Shown here piece after piece: positions 1-7,277 of a stretch of 51,558 nucleotides of DNA. This DNA comes from a bacterium (GTDB lineage Bacteria; Planctomycetota; Planctomycetia; Planctomycetales; Planctomycetaceae): assembly GCA_016124895.1 (NCBI GenBank), contig WGMU01000020.1, positions 1 through 51,558 on the forward strand, written 5' to 3'. The first letter of the stretch is position 1, and every line of letters begins with the position of its first letter. Position numbers and translations under genes: made by a program. The notes below the pieces were generated by a model. It searched no databases and was not told the DNA's origin. It was given only the letters and a program-made list of their open reading frames with translations.

Positions 1-1
1 A

Positions 2-127
2 CATCGCAGCGTGAACGGCTTCCTCGTCAACCTGCTCGCCGGACTGATTGCCTACACTCACCAGCCAAAGAAACCCGGCATTCAACTCAGCGACAACGAA
101 AAACAACAACTCGCCATCATCGCTTAA
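2..127 (+). pseudogene. C-terminal end of an IS982-family transposase (5' part outside the window)
   Basis: The reading frame is open from the window edge to a TAA at 125-127 and gives 41 residues. They contain the stretch FLVNLLAGLIAYTHQPKKP, which closely resembles the usual C-terminus of IS982-family transposases. Only the tail is visible, so it cannot be said whether the full element lies to the left or this is a remnant. No terminal inverted repeat was recognised in the 65 bases between the stop and the next gene. The family call rests on memory of that C-terminal motif. Confidence 0.7.
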
Positions 128-192
128 ACAGGATTCAGGTTATCAGCGACAAGCCGGTCACACAGCCGCCACCGGACGACGAAGTCGACTTC

Positions 193-1026
193 ATGACTCT
201 GGACGAGACCGATTTTTCGTCGATGTCGCGACCAGAACAAATCCGGCACTTCGAAGTTGAAGGTTACGTCGTCCTTCCGGAAATCCTGACGCCGGACCTC
301 ATCGCGAAGGTCAAGGCAGAAATGGCCGATGCTGAGATGGGCCATACCGACTACAGCGAGGCACAGACCCGCTCGGTCGGACAGCCGCAGTGGCACAGCC
401 GGACCGCCGCCGAACTGATTGGTTATCCGCCGATGATCGAATTCCTCACCGACTTGCTCGGTGCGGACATCGTCTTCACTCGCGGATTCTTCCAGCGCAG
501 CCTGCCAGGCTGCCCTGGCATCTCGCTACACACGGACGGTCAGCCACACGGCTCGAACCTGTTCGGCTACGAAGGCACGTGCCCGCGGCTGCTCCGCGTG
601 CTGTATTACCTCGACGATCTGACGGTCGACCGGGCGCCGTTCCGGCTCATTCCGCGTTCGCATCTTTCCTTCCATGCCGATGCCAGCCCTTACGTGCGCT
701 ACAGATCGCACCCGGAGGAAATCACGCTGACCTGCAAAGCAGGCTCGGCGGTATTGATTCCCTCCCTGCTGCAGCACGGCAGCCACCCGAACCGGACAAA
801 CGAGATCCGCGAGCTGCTGCACTTCGGCTACCGTCCCGCGTGGGCCGGACCGATCCAGCCCGTCGATGACTGGGACCCGGAACTGATCGCGTCTGCCCCG
901 GACATTGCAAAGCCGTTCCTGCAGAGCCTCAACACAACTGGTTTTCAGTGGAGCCAGCCGAACAAACCGACTGGTATGAAAACTGAGGCGCCCGGCCTCA
1001 ACCCCAGCCGCTGGGGCGACTGGTAG
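193..1026 (+). CDS. Phytanoyl-CoA dioxygenase (PhyH) family oxygenase
   Basis: A 277-residue protein of the Fe(II)/2-oxoglutarate-dependent PhyH family, probably cytoplasmic. The facial triad can be placed as H113 and D115 in SLHTDGQPHG and the distal His near H195 in LLQHGSHPN. Arg206 in RTNEIR is a good candidate for binding the 2-oxoglutarate carboxylate. Length is normal for the family. The ATG at 193 is the first in frame after the IS982 tail, and no strong ribosome binding site precedes it, so the start is moderately secure. The substrate cannot be predicted; planctomycete genomes carry many such paralogues acting on unknown secondary substrates. It stands alone, followed by a gene on the other strand. 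Confidence 0.85.
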   Translation: MTLDETDFSSMSRPEQIRHFEVEGYVVLPEILTPDLIAKVKAEMADAEMGHTDYSEAQTRSVGQPQWHSRTAAELIGYPPMIEFLTDLLGADIVFTRGFFQRSLPGCPGISLHTDGQPHGSNLFGYEGTCPRLLRVLYYLDDLTVDRAPFRLIPRSHLSFHADASPYVRYRSHPEEITLTCKAGSAVLIPSLLQHGSHPNRTNEIRELLHFGYRPAWAGPIQPVDDWDPELIASAPDIAKPFLQSLNTTGFQWSQPNKPTGMKTEAPGLNPSRWGDW

Positions 1027-1107
1027 GAGTCACTCGGAGTTCACCGAGAGCGTCAGACAGAACAAAACGGTCTCTCCGCGCAGCAGCAAAGCACTTCGGA
1101 GCGTTCT

Positions 1108-1329
1108 TCAGAACAGCGACTGCTGCTTCTTTTTCGTACCAGCATCGAGTTCGACGAGTGCCAGCGTGTACGAATCCGTGACGACTTTCTCCCCGCGACG
1201 CAGTCGGTCAGCGACGGACTTGCCGATAGGAAACTGGCGGGCGAGTTCGTCAAACGCGACATCAACGGACGACGCGATGAATCGGCCGCGGTTATTGTCA
1301 GGTGTTTCGAACAGGGCAATGATCGGCAC
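1108..1329 (-). CDS. Small hypothetical protein
   Basis: A 73-residue ORF with a GTG start (complement of CAC at 1327-1329) preceded by GCAGGTGCC, a possible weak ribosome binding site. The protein is soluble and mixed-charge, begins MPIIALFETPDNN and ends in a Lys/Gln-rich tail (TKKKQQSLF). No signal peptide, transmembrane segment or known motif was recognised. Codon use looks coding (few rare codons, natural amino-acid composition), which is the main reason to keep it. It lies between converging neighbours and has no evident operon partner. Function unknown. Confidence 0.45.
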   Translation of the reverse strand: MPIIALFETPDNNRGRFIASSVDVAFDELARQFPIGKSVADRLRRGEKVVTDSYTLALVELDAGTKKKQQSLF

Positions 1330-1515
1330 TTTGGCACCTGCGTGAAGTTCCAGTTTGCGGTGTGTTCAGACCGCCATCGTATCGTTCCGGGTCGCTACCG
1401 TCTCCTGTGCTGGACGCCTCCATGTGGCCATGACCGTGCTCGACTTCCTCTGCCAGGCCACCTGATGGCAGAAGTCGAGTTAAGTACGTGTCCCACGAAT
1501 TAAGGGTCCTAACTG

Positions 1516-1590
1516 GGTGGCCGGGGTTGGACTGAGCTGGTGAAGGAAACCCCGGGGTTTCGCTCGTCCATCGCTCCAACCCCGCCCACT
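1516..1590. repeat. Nested palindromic intergenic element (within gene-free 1330-1669)
   Basis: In the 340-base gap between the small ORF and the alcohol-dehydrogenase-like gene there is an outer inverted repeat, CGGGGTTGGA at 1522-1531 with TCCAACCCCG at 1575-1584. It encloses a perfect 16-base palindrome, GAAACCCCGGGGTTTC, at 1546-1561. The arms extend a few bases further outward with imperfect pairing. The element could form a cruciform in DNA or a stem in RNA. It lies about 80 bases beyond the stop codon of the minus-strand gene that ends at 1670, so terminator-like or REP-like roles are possible. The rest of 1330-1669 shows nothing convincing. Confidence 0.6.
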
Positions 1591-1669
1591 CGATCCGAAC
1601 TTTTATCTTTGACGGAGCACCACGGCCTTTCCGATGTTCATCGGCTTCACGCGGACAACGGTGCCTGTA

Positions 1670-2947
1670 TTAACCGAGGTTCAGCGAGTTGCCGAACAGG
1701 GTGGCGAGTTCTTCCGGACCGGCTTCGATCGGGGAGAGTTTCAGCAGGCGGGCCTGGACGAGAGTGCCATCGACCAGGCGGGGGATATCGGATTCGCTGT
1801 AGCCGAACTCGGAGATGCCCATCGGCTGTTCCATCTCGCGCATGAAGTGCAGAACGCGGCCCGCGAGGATCTCACCGGCGTCGTCGAGGGATGCTTCGGA
1901 GATGTCGGCTCCGAGGGCCGCGGCGGCCTGCAGGTGACGTTCGGGAGCGGACGGAGCAGTGAAGCGGCAGACGGCGGGCGTGTGGACAATGACTGATGTT
2001 CCGTGCGGGACCATCGCGTGATCGGCATTGTAGCCGGTCGGCAGATAGCTCTCGACCTGACCAGCGACCGGGTAGGCCATCGCGTGCGGGAGATGCACTC
2101 CCGCATTGCCGAAGCCAATACCGGCGTACGACGCGGCGAGCAGCATCCGGCCGCGGGCTTCGTCGTCGCTGGAGTCGGCAAAGACGCGCGGCAGGTATTC
2201 GGCGAGCAGACGCAGCGATTCGAGTGCCCAGACATCGCTGATCGGATTCGACCCTTGGTAGGCGGTCCGCAGCGAGGGGCGTTCCGGCTTTTCCCGCGTC
2301 AGGAAGTGGCGAGCGGTGAACGATTCCAGTGCGTGGCTGAGGACGTCGAGTCCGGCGCTGGCCGCGACCTGCTTCGGTAGCGTTCGTGTGGTTTCCGGAT
2401 CGAGGATGCCGAGCAGCGGGCGCATATAACGGTTGGCGATGCCGGTTTTGACTCGCTCTTCTTCAAAGTCGAAGACGGCGACGGCGGTTGTTTCGCTGCC
2501 GGTGCCTGCCGTTGTCGGGACGGCGATCAGCGGCTTAAGTGGCCCTGGAGGCGTCGTGCCTTTGCCGAGCGTTGGGTTGACGTACTCGGTGAATTCCGCC
2601 GGCCAGGTGCTGTAGAGATTCGCGGCTTTGGCGGTGTCGATCGTCGAGCCACCACCGACGGCAAGGAACGCGTCGAAGCCGCCTTCATTCGCGAAGTCGA
2701 TCGCCTGCTTGAACGAAGTGTCGGTTGGTTCGCAGCGCACCTGATCGAAGACGGCGAAATCGACGCCGACGGACCTGAGTGATTCGACGGCGGCCTGCCC
2801 CGGATACAGATCGACGACGGCTGGATCGGCGACGAGCATGACCCGTTTCGCGCCGAGTTCCACAAAGTCGAAGCCGACCTCACGCGTCGCTCCGGCGCCG
2901 AAACGAACGGTCGAACCGGTCATCTGAAAAATCGTGTCACAGGTCAT
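1670..2947 (-). CDS. Hydroxyacid-oxoacid transhydrogenase, iron-containing alcohol dehydrogenase superfamily (ADHFE1-like)
   Basis: A 425-residue group III (iron-dependent) alcohol dehydrogenase of the HOT/ADHFE1 type. That family passes a hydride between 4-hydroxybutyrate (or a related 2-hydroxyacid) and 2-oxoglutarate, using bound NAD. The nucleotide-binding motif GGGSTIDTAKA is near residue 100. The metal-binding D-x3-H appears in GLDVLSHALES and further His in GNAGVHLPHAMAYPVAG. The segment VPTTAGTGSETT is typical of the superfamily. Length suits HOT proteins, and the start is an ATG at 2947. The stop overlaps nothing; the next upstream gene on this strand ends 22 bases away, so the two may be co-transcribed. 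The physiological substrate is inferred from the family only. Confidence 0.85.
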   Translation of the reverse strand: MTCDTIFQMTGSTVRFGAGATREVGFDFVELGAKRVMLVADPAVVDLYPGQAAVESLRSVGVDFAVFDQVRCEPTDTSFKQAIDFANEGGFDAFLAVGGGSTIDTAKAANLYSTWPAEFTEYVNPTLGKGTTPPGPLKPLIAVPTTAGTGSETTAVAVFDFEEERVKTGIANRYMRPLLGILDPETTRTLPKQVAASAGLDVLSHALESFTARHFLTREKPERPSLRTAYQGSNPISDVWALESLRLLAEYLPRVFADSSDDEARGRMLLAASYAGIGFGNAGVHLPHAMAYPVAGQVESYLPTGYNADHAMVPHGTSVIVHTPAVCRFTAPSAPERHLQAAAALGADISEASLDDAGEILAGRVLHFMREMEQPMGISEFGYSESDIPRLVDGTLVQARLLKLSPIEAGPEELATLFGNSLNLG

Positions 2948-2969
2948 GGCAGGTTTCTCTGAGGTGGCT

Positions 2970-4733
2970 TCAGCGGCTGATCTTAACGCACTCGATAGAG
3001 ACGTCTTCCATCACGTTCATCAGCGGCAGGAACGAGAGCACCGGCGCAGGACCTTCGTTCGAGAGGTCGGAATCCGCCAGCTTGATATGGCCGACGCCGA
3101 TGCCGCCCTGGCCCAGCGTCGCGTCGAGCGGCACCCATTTGCCGTTGAGCCAGGCTTCGGTCCACATGTGGCCGGCGAAGGCCGCATAGCGTTCTGCGTA
3201 AACGAGCCCGACGGCCACTCGCGACGGGATGTTTTTCACGCGGAGCATTGCGGCCAGCAGAACGGCGTGTTCCGTGCAGTCGCCTTCGAGGTTCTTCGCA
3301 ACCTCGGCCGCGGATGCGAGTGCCGTCGAGAAATTCTTCTCCTTCAGATTCTTATGGACATACTGCTCCATCCGGATGGCGATGGTTCCGGGATCGCTGC
3401 TGCCGGCAGCGGCCCGGCGAGCGTGATCCTGAACGCCGGCGTCGCTCGTCTGCAGAAATTCGGTCTCCCCCAGATCCTTCTCCGGAGCCTTTTCGGTCGA
3501 GCGGACGTTGCGCTGTGGGCGCCGTGCCGTGAGAGTGATCTCTGCGGTATCGTCCGAAATCCGCTTGACCTGCTGAATGTCGCTCTTCGGCAGAAATTCA
3601 ACAGGATCGCGGCCCGGTGTCGTCATTCGATAAACAGCCGAGTTCTGGCGATGCACATCGGCGGGCGGATTCTTTACTTCAATCAGTGCGTCGACCGTCA
3701 CGTCGAGTTCAGCGCCGGCGATCTCCTGCAGGGCGACTTCCTTTGGCACAGTCCACGTCACCATGTCAAGCAGACCGGCCTCAACCCGCAGCGACTCACC
3801 GTTCTCATCGAGATAGGCCCGCATCTCGACCCCCGGCAGAATCGATTGCGATATTCGGACCTTGAGCAGTTTTTTCAGTGAGCCATCGTGCAGCTTGACT
3901 TCGCGATAATCGTCGGCCTGCAATCGGATGTCGGCAATGTTAGCCAGTTCGGGCATAAACACGCGGAGCGACCGCGACTCGCCGGGCTTCAGCGGCTGTT
4001 CGCGCAGCAGCCGGTCCTGGTACATCGGTGAGAGAATGCTGTCGTTCCATTTGAGATTCCGCGTGCTCGTTCGGCCGGCAATGGTCGATTCAATCTTCAG
4101 CGATGCCCCTTCGATCGTCCCGACGCTGCGAGTTGACTGTGCCGGAGGGTTTTCCATCTCAAAGGTGTAGTTCAGCAGGTGGCCATCTTCGGTCTCTTCG
4201 GTTTTCGTCCGCGAGATCATTTTGATCTGCTGACCGAAGCGGCGCATCGTGATGTGCTCTTCGTGAGCGCACAGATAAACTGTCTGCCGATCTCGTTCGA
4301 CTTTGCGGACTGACGAGCGCCCGAAGCCAACGCGCTGCCCGCTCATGTAGATCACGGCCCAGGATTCTTCGACATCCCCTTCAGGGCTCTCGGCGGCAAC
4401 CAGAACCGGCCGCGACGCGACGCATATCAAACCCAGCAATGCGGCCGTGACGAGTCGTCTTCCGGGAAGTCGAGAGACGCTGAACTGCGACGGCGACCGG
4501 TCATTCGCGCCGCGGAAAGCAGGATCGAGACTCGTTGCTGTTTCGTTTTTCGGCGTAGGGCTTCCAGCGGCGCGTGTAGTGGGTGGACTCAACAAGGTGA
4601 CCATCGGACGGCATCCAGTTTCTGTCAGGTGGCTTTCGAGAAGGGCGAGCGGTCGCAGCGACGAGTCGCTCTGCATCAGATATCGCGGCTGTGAGTGCGA
4701 CAACGTTGCGGATTCTGACGGCTGGTCTTTCAT
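2970..4733 (-). CDS. Secreted transglutaminase-like (papain-fold) protein
   Basis: Up to 587 residues. A hydrophobic segment, LVTAALLGLICVASRPVLVA, lies about 70 residues in and looks like a signal sequence, so the true start may be downstream of the ATG at 4733 (another ATG is 43 codons in). The C-terminal third is a transglutaminase-like domain: Cys in EGDCTEHAVLLA, His in FAGHMWTEAW and Asp in VPLDATLGQ form the expected Cys-His-Asp order. The middle region is predicted beta-rich and resembles the long N-terminal parts of planctomycete transglutaminase-like proteins. Such domains are often proteases or amidases rather than true transglutaminases. It may be co-transcribed with the transhydrogenase downstream. 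Confidence 0.8.
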   Translation of the reverse strand: MKDQPSESATLSHSQPRYLMQSDSSLRPLALLESHLTETGCRPMVTLLSPPTTRAAGSPTPKNETATSLDPAFRGANDRSPSQFSVSRLPGRRLVTAALLGLICVASRPVLVAAESPEGDVEESWAVIYMSGQRVGFGRSSVRKVERDRQTVYLCAHEEHITMRRFGQQIKMISRTKTEETEDGHLLNYTFEMENPPAQSTRSVGTIEGASLKIESTIAGRTSTRNLKWNDSILSPMYQDRLLREQPLKPGESRSLRVFMPELANIADIRLQADDYREVKLHDGSLKKLLKVRISQSILPGVEMRAYLDENGESLRVEAGLLDMVTWTVPKEVALQEIAGAELDVTVDALIEVKNPPADVHRQNSAVYRMTTPGRDPVEFLPKSDIQQVKRISDDTAEITLTARRPQRNVRSTEKAPEKDLGETEFLQTSDAGVQDHARRAAAGSSDPGTIAIRMEQYVHKNLKEKNFSTALASAAEVAKNLEGDCTEHAVLLAAMLRVKNIPSRVAVGLVYAERYAAFAGHMWTEAWLNGKWVPLDATLGQGGIGVGHIKLADSDLSNEGPAPVLSFLPLMNVMEDVSIECVKISR

Positions 4734-4946
4734 CAGGCTATGCCGGGTTTCTCAATCCGCGGCGGCTGTTCGTCGAATTCGGCACAACCGGACTCTCTCG
4801 CCGATCAGCCGGGATCGCCCAGACCGCGTCAGCACATCCGCCCGCAGACTCGCCCCGCGAAAAAAATACCTCACTGCGCGGCGTCCGACTGCCGCACGAA
4901 AACCCGTGCTACGTTGTCGGTGTGTTTCGTACGTCGAAGTTCCGAG

Positions 4947-5028
4947 GCCACTCTGTGATGCCGGCCTGGTCAGACCAGCCGGCGCCAGGTCCACCGCGGC
5001 ACTGACACCGCGGACTGCTCAGAGTGGC
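4947..5028. other. Candidate three-way-junction structure in the 470-base gap upstream of the 5204 gene
   Basis: GCCACTCTG at 4947-4955 is complementary to CAGAGTGGC at 5020-5028. Between them lie two further hairpins: CCGGCCTGGTC pairing across CAG to ACCAGCCGG (4961-4982), and CCGCGG pairing with CCGCGG (4994-4999 with 5008-5013). The 11-mer TCAGAGTGGCT is repeated at 5019-5029 and 5035-5045. The start of the next plus-strand gene is about 160 bases downstream, so this could be a structured leader or small RNA. It could also be chance in GC-rich DNA. Nothing else was recognised in 4734-5203. Confidence 0.35.
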
Positions 5029-5203
5029 TTCATGTCAGAGTGGCTCAACGGGCGATCGGCGACGACGTCGAAGCTCAGTAACTGGATTCAATGTCAGATG
5101 GAACGGTGGCACTCTGGTTTCGAGTCCGCCGGAGATGCAGGACAAGCGGGAACCGGCAATTTTGCTTCGGCGGCACGTTCGCCACAGAGGGGATCGATTT
5201 CCA

Positions 5204-5884
5204 ATGAGCTTTATCCAGCGGTTCACGCGGAATCCGACGCGCGACAGCCAGACTCAGACGCACAGCAGTTTTGAGGATCTGAGCGAGGACCAGCTCGAGA
5301 CACATCTGCGCATCGCCCGTTACGGCAGCTTCACACTGACTGACGCAGTACGGCCGTCGTACGACCTGCAGGTCGTGCCGCGCGCCGGCTTCCGCCACGA
5401 CCGCTATCGCGACGAAGAGACCGGCATCGAGATCCCCGTGCTGATGGGAGCCGCCTCGCGGGAGGCAATCGTCGATCTGTATTTCGACCTGCTCGACCCG
5501 CTGGGTGACGAAGTCGACGTTGTGCTCGAAACCAGCCACGAATGCGATCACGGCGGCCATCGCGATATGGTCCGCGAAGCGATCGATCTGCCGATTCTCA
5601 AGAGCATCCTCATGGACTACGAGGATCTGCTGCTCGACGACGGCTGCATGGGCATCGCCGTGATGAATCCGTCGATCCCGCTCGAACTGCAGTTCGACGA
5701 ACACAAACTGCTGATTGCCTACGGCCAGAATCTGCGGGCCTTCGAGGAGATCTTTGCAGATTACGGCGTCCGCTGTGAGGAAGGCATTCGCTTTATCACC
5801 GAAGCCGAGCACGTTCATTCGTCGAGCGAAGACTTCATCGAACGTTTCCAGTCGCTGAAGTACGACCTGGGCATCGATGTCTGA
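5204..5884 (+). CDS. Conserved hypothetical protein
   Basis: A 226-residue acidic soluble protein. The ATG at 5204 is preceded by AGAGGGG about ten bases upstream, which decides the start over an in-frame start 180 bases earlier whose extra residues look non-coding. The protein has alternating helix-rich and strand-rich parts, with an N-terminal RNPTRDSQTQ region and the motif ETSHECDHGGHRD in the middle. The Cys/His cluster there could bind a metal, but this is not a known signature. No signal peptide or membrane segment was seen. The even coding character along the whole ORF supports a real gene; the function is unknown. Confidence 0.65.
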   Translation: MSFIQRFTRNPTRDSQTQTHSSFEDLSEDQLETHLRIARYGSFTLTDAVRPSYDLQVVPRAGFRHDRYRDEETGIEIPVLMGAASREAIVDLYFDLLDPLGDEVDVVLETSHECDHGGHRDMVREAIDLPILKSILMDYEDLLLDDGCMGIAVMNPSIPLELQFDEHKLLIAYGQNLRAFEEIFADYGVRCEEGIRFITEAEHVHSSSEDFIERFQSLKYDLGIDV

Positions 5885-6038
5885 GCGTTCGTTTAACCGA
5901 GTAGCGGAACGGAATGCTGCCCAGTCTCAGAATTCCTGCCGGGTCACCAGGCTGCAGTCTGGACCGGGCGCAGCGAGTTCCGGCGATCATCGATTCAGGT
6001 ACGGTCCGTTCGCAGGCGGCGTCACTTTCGCACTGCGC

Positions 6039-6224
6039 TCAGTCGTTTCTCGGACGTCGTTGCGCACTCATACCGCTCGTGCGTTTCTGCTGCTCGGCCT
6101 TTTCGGCCTCCTGCTTCGCTTTCCGCCGCTGGTTCCGGCCGTAGAAATACACCACGGTCAGCAGTGTCACGGAGACGGCGACAAACTTCGCGAACCAGAC
6201 TACGAACTCCTGCAGGAGTGACAT
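6039..6224 (-). CDS. Small single-pass membrane protein
   Basis: A 61-residue protein with one N-terminal transmembrane helix (FAKFVAVSVTLLTVVYFYG) followed by a very basic, Ala/Glu/Lys-rich tail (RRKAKQEAEKAEQQKR). The positive residues after the helix predict a cytoplasmic C-terminus. The ATG at 6224 lies 12 bases downstream of the stop of the TadE-like gene on the same strand, so it may be the last gene of the pilus operon. No family was recognised; a small assembly or anchor role would be a guess. Confidence 0.5.
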   Translation of the reverse strand: MSLLQEFVVWFAKFVAVSVTLLTVVYFYGRNQRRKAKQEAEKAEQQKRTSGMSAQRRPRND

Positions 6225-6236
6225 CCAGCGGCTCTC

Positions 6237-6938
6237 TTATTCCAGCACAGATCGAGCAGTCATCTCAAAGTGCATCGTCTGAAAAGAGAAGCCAAAAGTC
6301 GACAGCCAGTCCGGGACAGGCTTGTTGAGGCTGGGATTTGACTGGTCGACCAGCGGGAAGCACAGCGTCACAACGACCTCGCCCGCCTGAGCTGGATCGC
6401 CCTGCTGCGTGCATCCGGCCGCCTGATTGGCGTAGTCGCCGCGGTAATAAGTCGTCCCGTTGTACGCGACCATCACGAACGCGTTAATCCGGTTGGCGTT
6501 GTCGTTTACACCGTTCTGGCGAATCTCAATGTTGTGGACCGCCAGAAAACGGTCCATCTCCAGAGCGATTCGATCGATGATGTCGTCATTCGCTGTCGGG
6601 TCGTAGTCGGCGGCGGCGTTGCTGTTGACGGGCAGGCCAGCGAAGTCGAGTGCCCCCTCACGAGCCCCTTCAACGACCGCAGCCGTCGCCGTTTGAATGA
6701 TCAGAGCCAGAAACCCGAACTGAAAGATGGCCAGAAACGAGATCACCAGCACCGGCATCGCGAGAATGAACTCAAGAATGACCGCACCATGGCGGTGATT
6801 CGAGCCTTCGGTTCTGCGCCGACCCACGCGTCGGTTTCGCGAGGGCAATGCGCGGCAAAGTCCTGAGACGGCGTGGCGTCCCGACTTTCTCTCGCCAGAT
6901 CCTCGACTTGCAGAAACCATGCTGGACCGCCGGTTCAC
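6237..6938 (-). CDS. TadE-like pseudopilin of a Tad/Flp pilus system
   Basis: A 233-residue protein with a basic N-terminal stretch of about 50 residues, then a class III-like prepilin motif and a long hydrophobic helix: HGAVILEFILAMPVLVISF. Glu is at +5 after the Gly that prepilin peptidase would cut, as in TadE/TadF. The remainder (about 150 residues) is an exported domain with two Cys (AAGCTQQ and VTLCFP) that may form a disulfide. The start is GTG at 6938; ATG codons further in are possible, since the first 45 residues look non-conserved. It lies downstream of the Flp pilin gene. TadE-like proteins act as minor pilins in Flp pilus assembly. Confidence 0.8.
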   Translation of the reverse strand: MNRRSSMVSASRGSGERKSGRHAVSGLCRALPSRNRRVGRRRTEGSNHRHGAVILEFILAMPVLVISFLAIFQFGFLALIIQTATAAVVEGAREGALDFAGLPVNSNAAADYDPTANDDIIDRIALEMDRFLAVHNIEIRQNGVNDNANRINAFVMVAYNGTTYYRGDYANQAAGCTQQGDPAQAGEVVVTLCFPLVDQSNPSLNKPVPDWLSTFGFSFQTMHFEMTARSVLE

Positions 6939-7012
6939 GCTGTTAACTGCTGGAAACGCCCTGCGTCCGCCGGATGACAGTCCGCTTGCGCCAAAATCCT
7001 GAAGCGCCAGAC

Positions 7013-7201
7013 TCAGGTGTTAATCGCGTTAATCGCGTTGGCCAGGTCGATCAGTTCGTTAACGAGTGCCACTCGCACCGAGGCCAGGCCAACGATGACC
7101 CCGATCCCGACAATAGTCAGGAGCAGCAGGTACTCGACAAAGATCGAACCTCTCGGGTCATGAGACTTCTTTGTCCACGATTTCTTGAGCTTTTGAAACA
7201 C
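7013..7201 (-). CDS. Flp/Fap-type pilin
   Basis: A 62-residue protein with a short basic leader (KKSHDPRG) followed by SIFVEYLLLLTIVGIGVIVG. Cleavage after Gly puts Glu at +5, the hallmark of Flp type IVb pilins. Size is typical of the family. The start is a GTG complementing CAC at 7199-7201, with no clear Shine-Dalgarno, so a nearby alternative is possible. It sits between a GT-C membrane protein gene upstream and a TadE gene downstream on the same strand. The Tad motor ATPase, secretin and prepilin peptidase are not in this window. Confidence 0.8.
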   Translation of the reverse strand: MFQKLKKSWTKKSHDPRGSIFVEYLLLLTIVGIGVIVGLASVRVALVNELIDLANAINAINT

Positions 7202-7277
7202 GGTGTCCGGTCCCAGATCAGTCGTGCCGCGGGTCCACTTCCTGTGTCAGCCGTCGACCGGGTTTTCTACGTCGGTG

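Noticed and set aside
1298-1579. 93-codon minus-strand frame over the palindrome
   Set aside because: It overlaps the small ORF in another frame and runs through the inverted repeat; composition is not protein-like.
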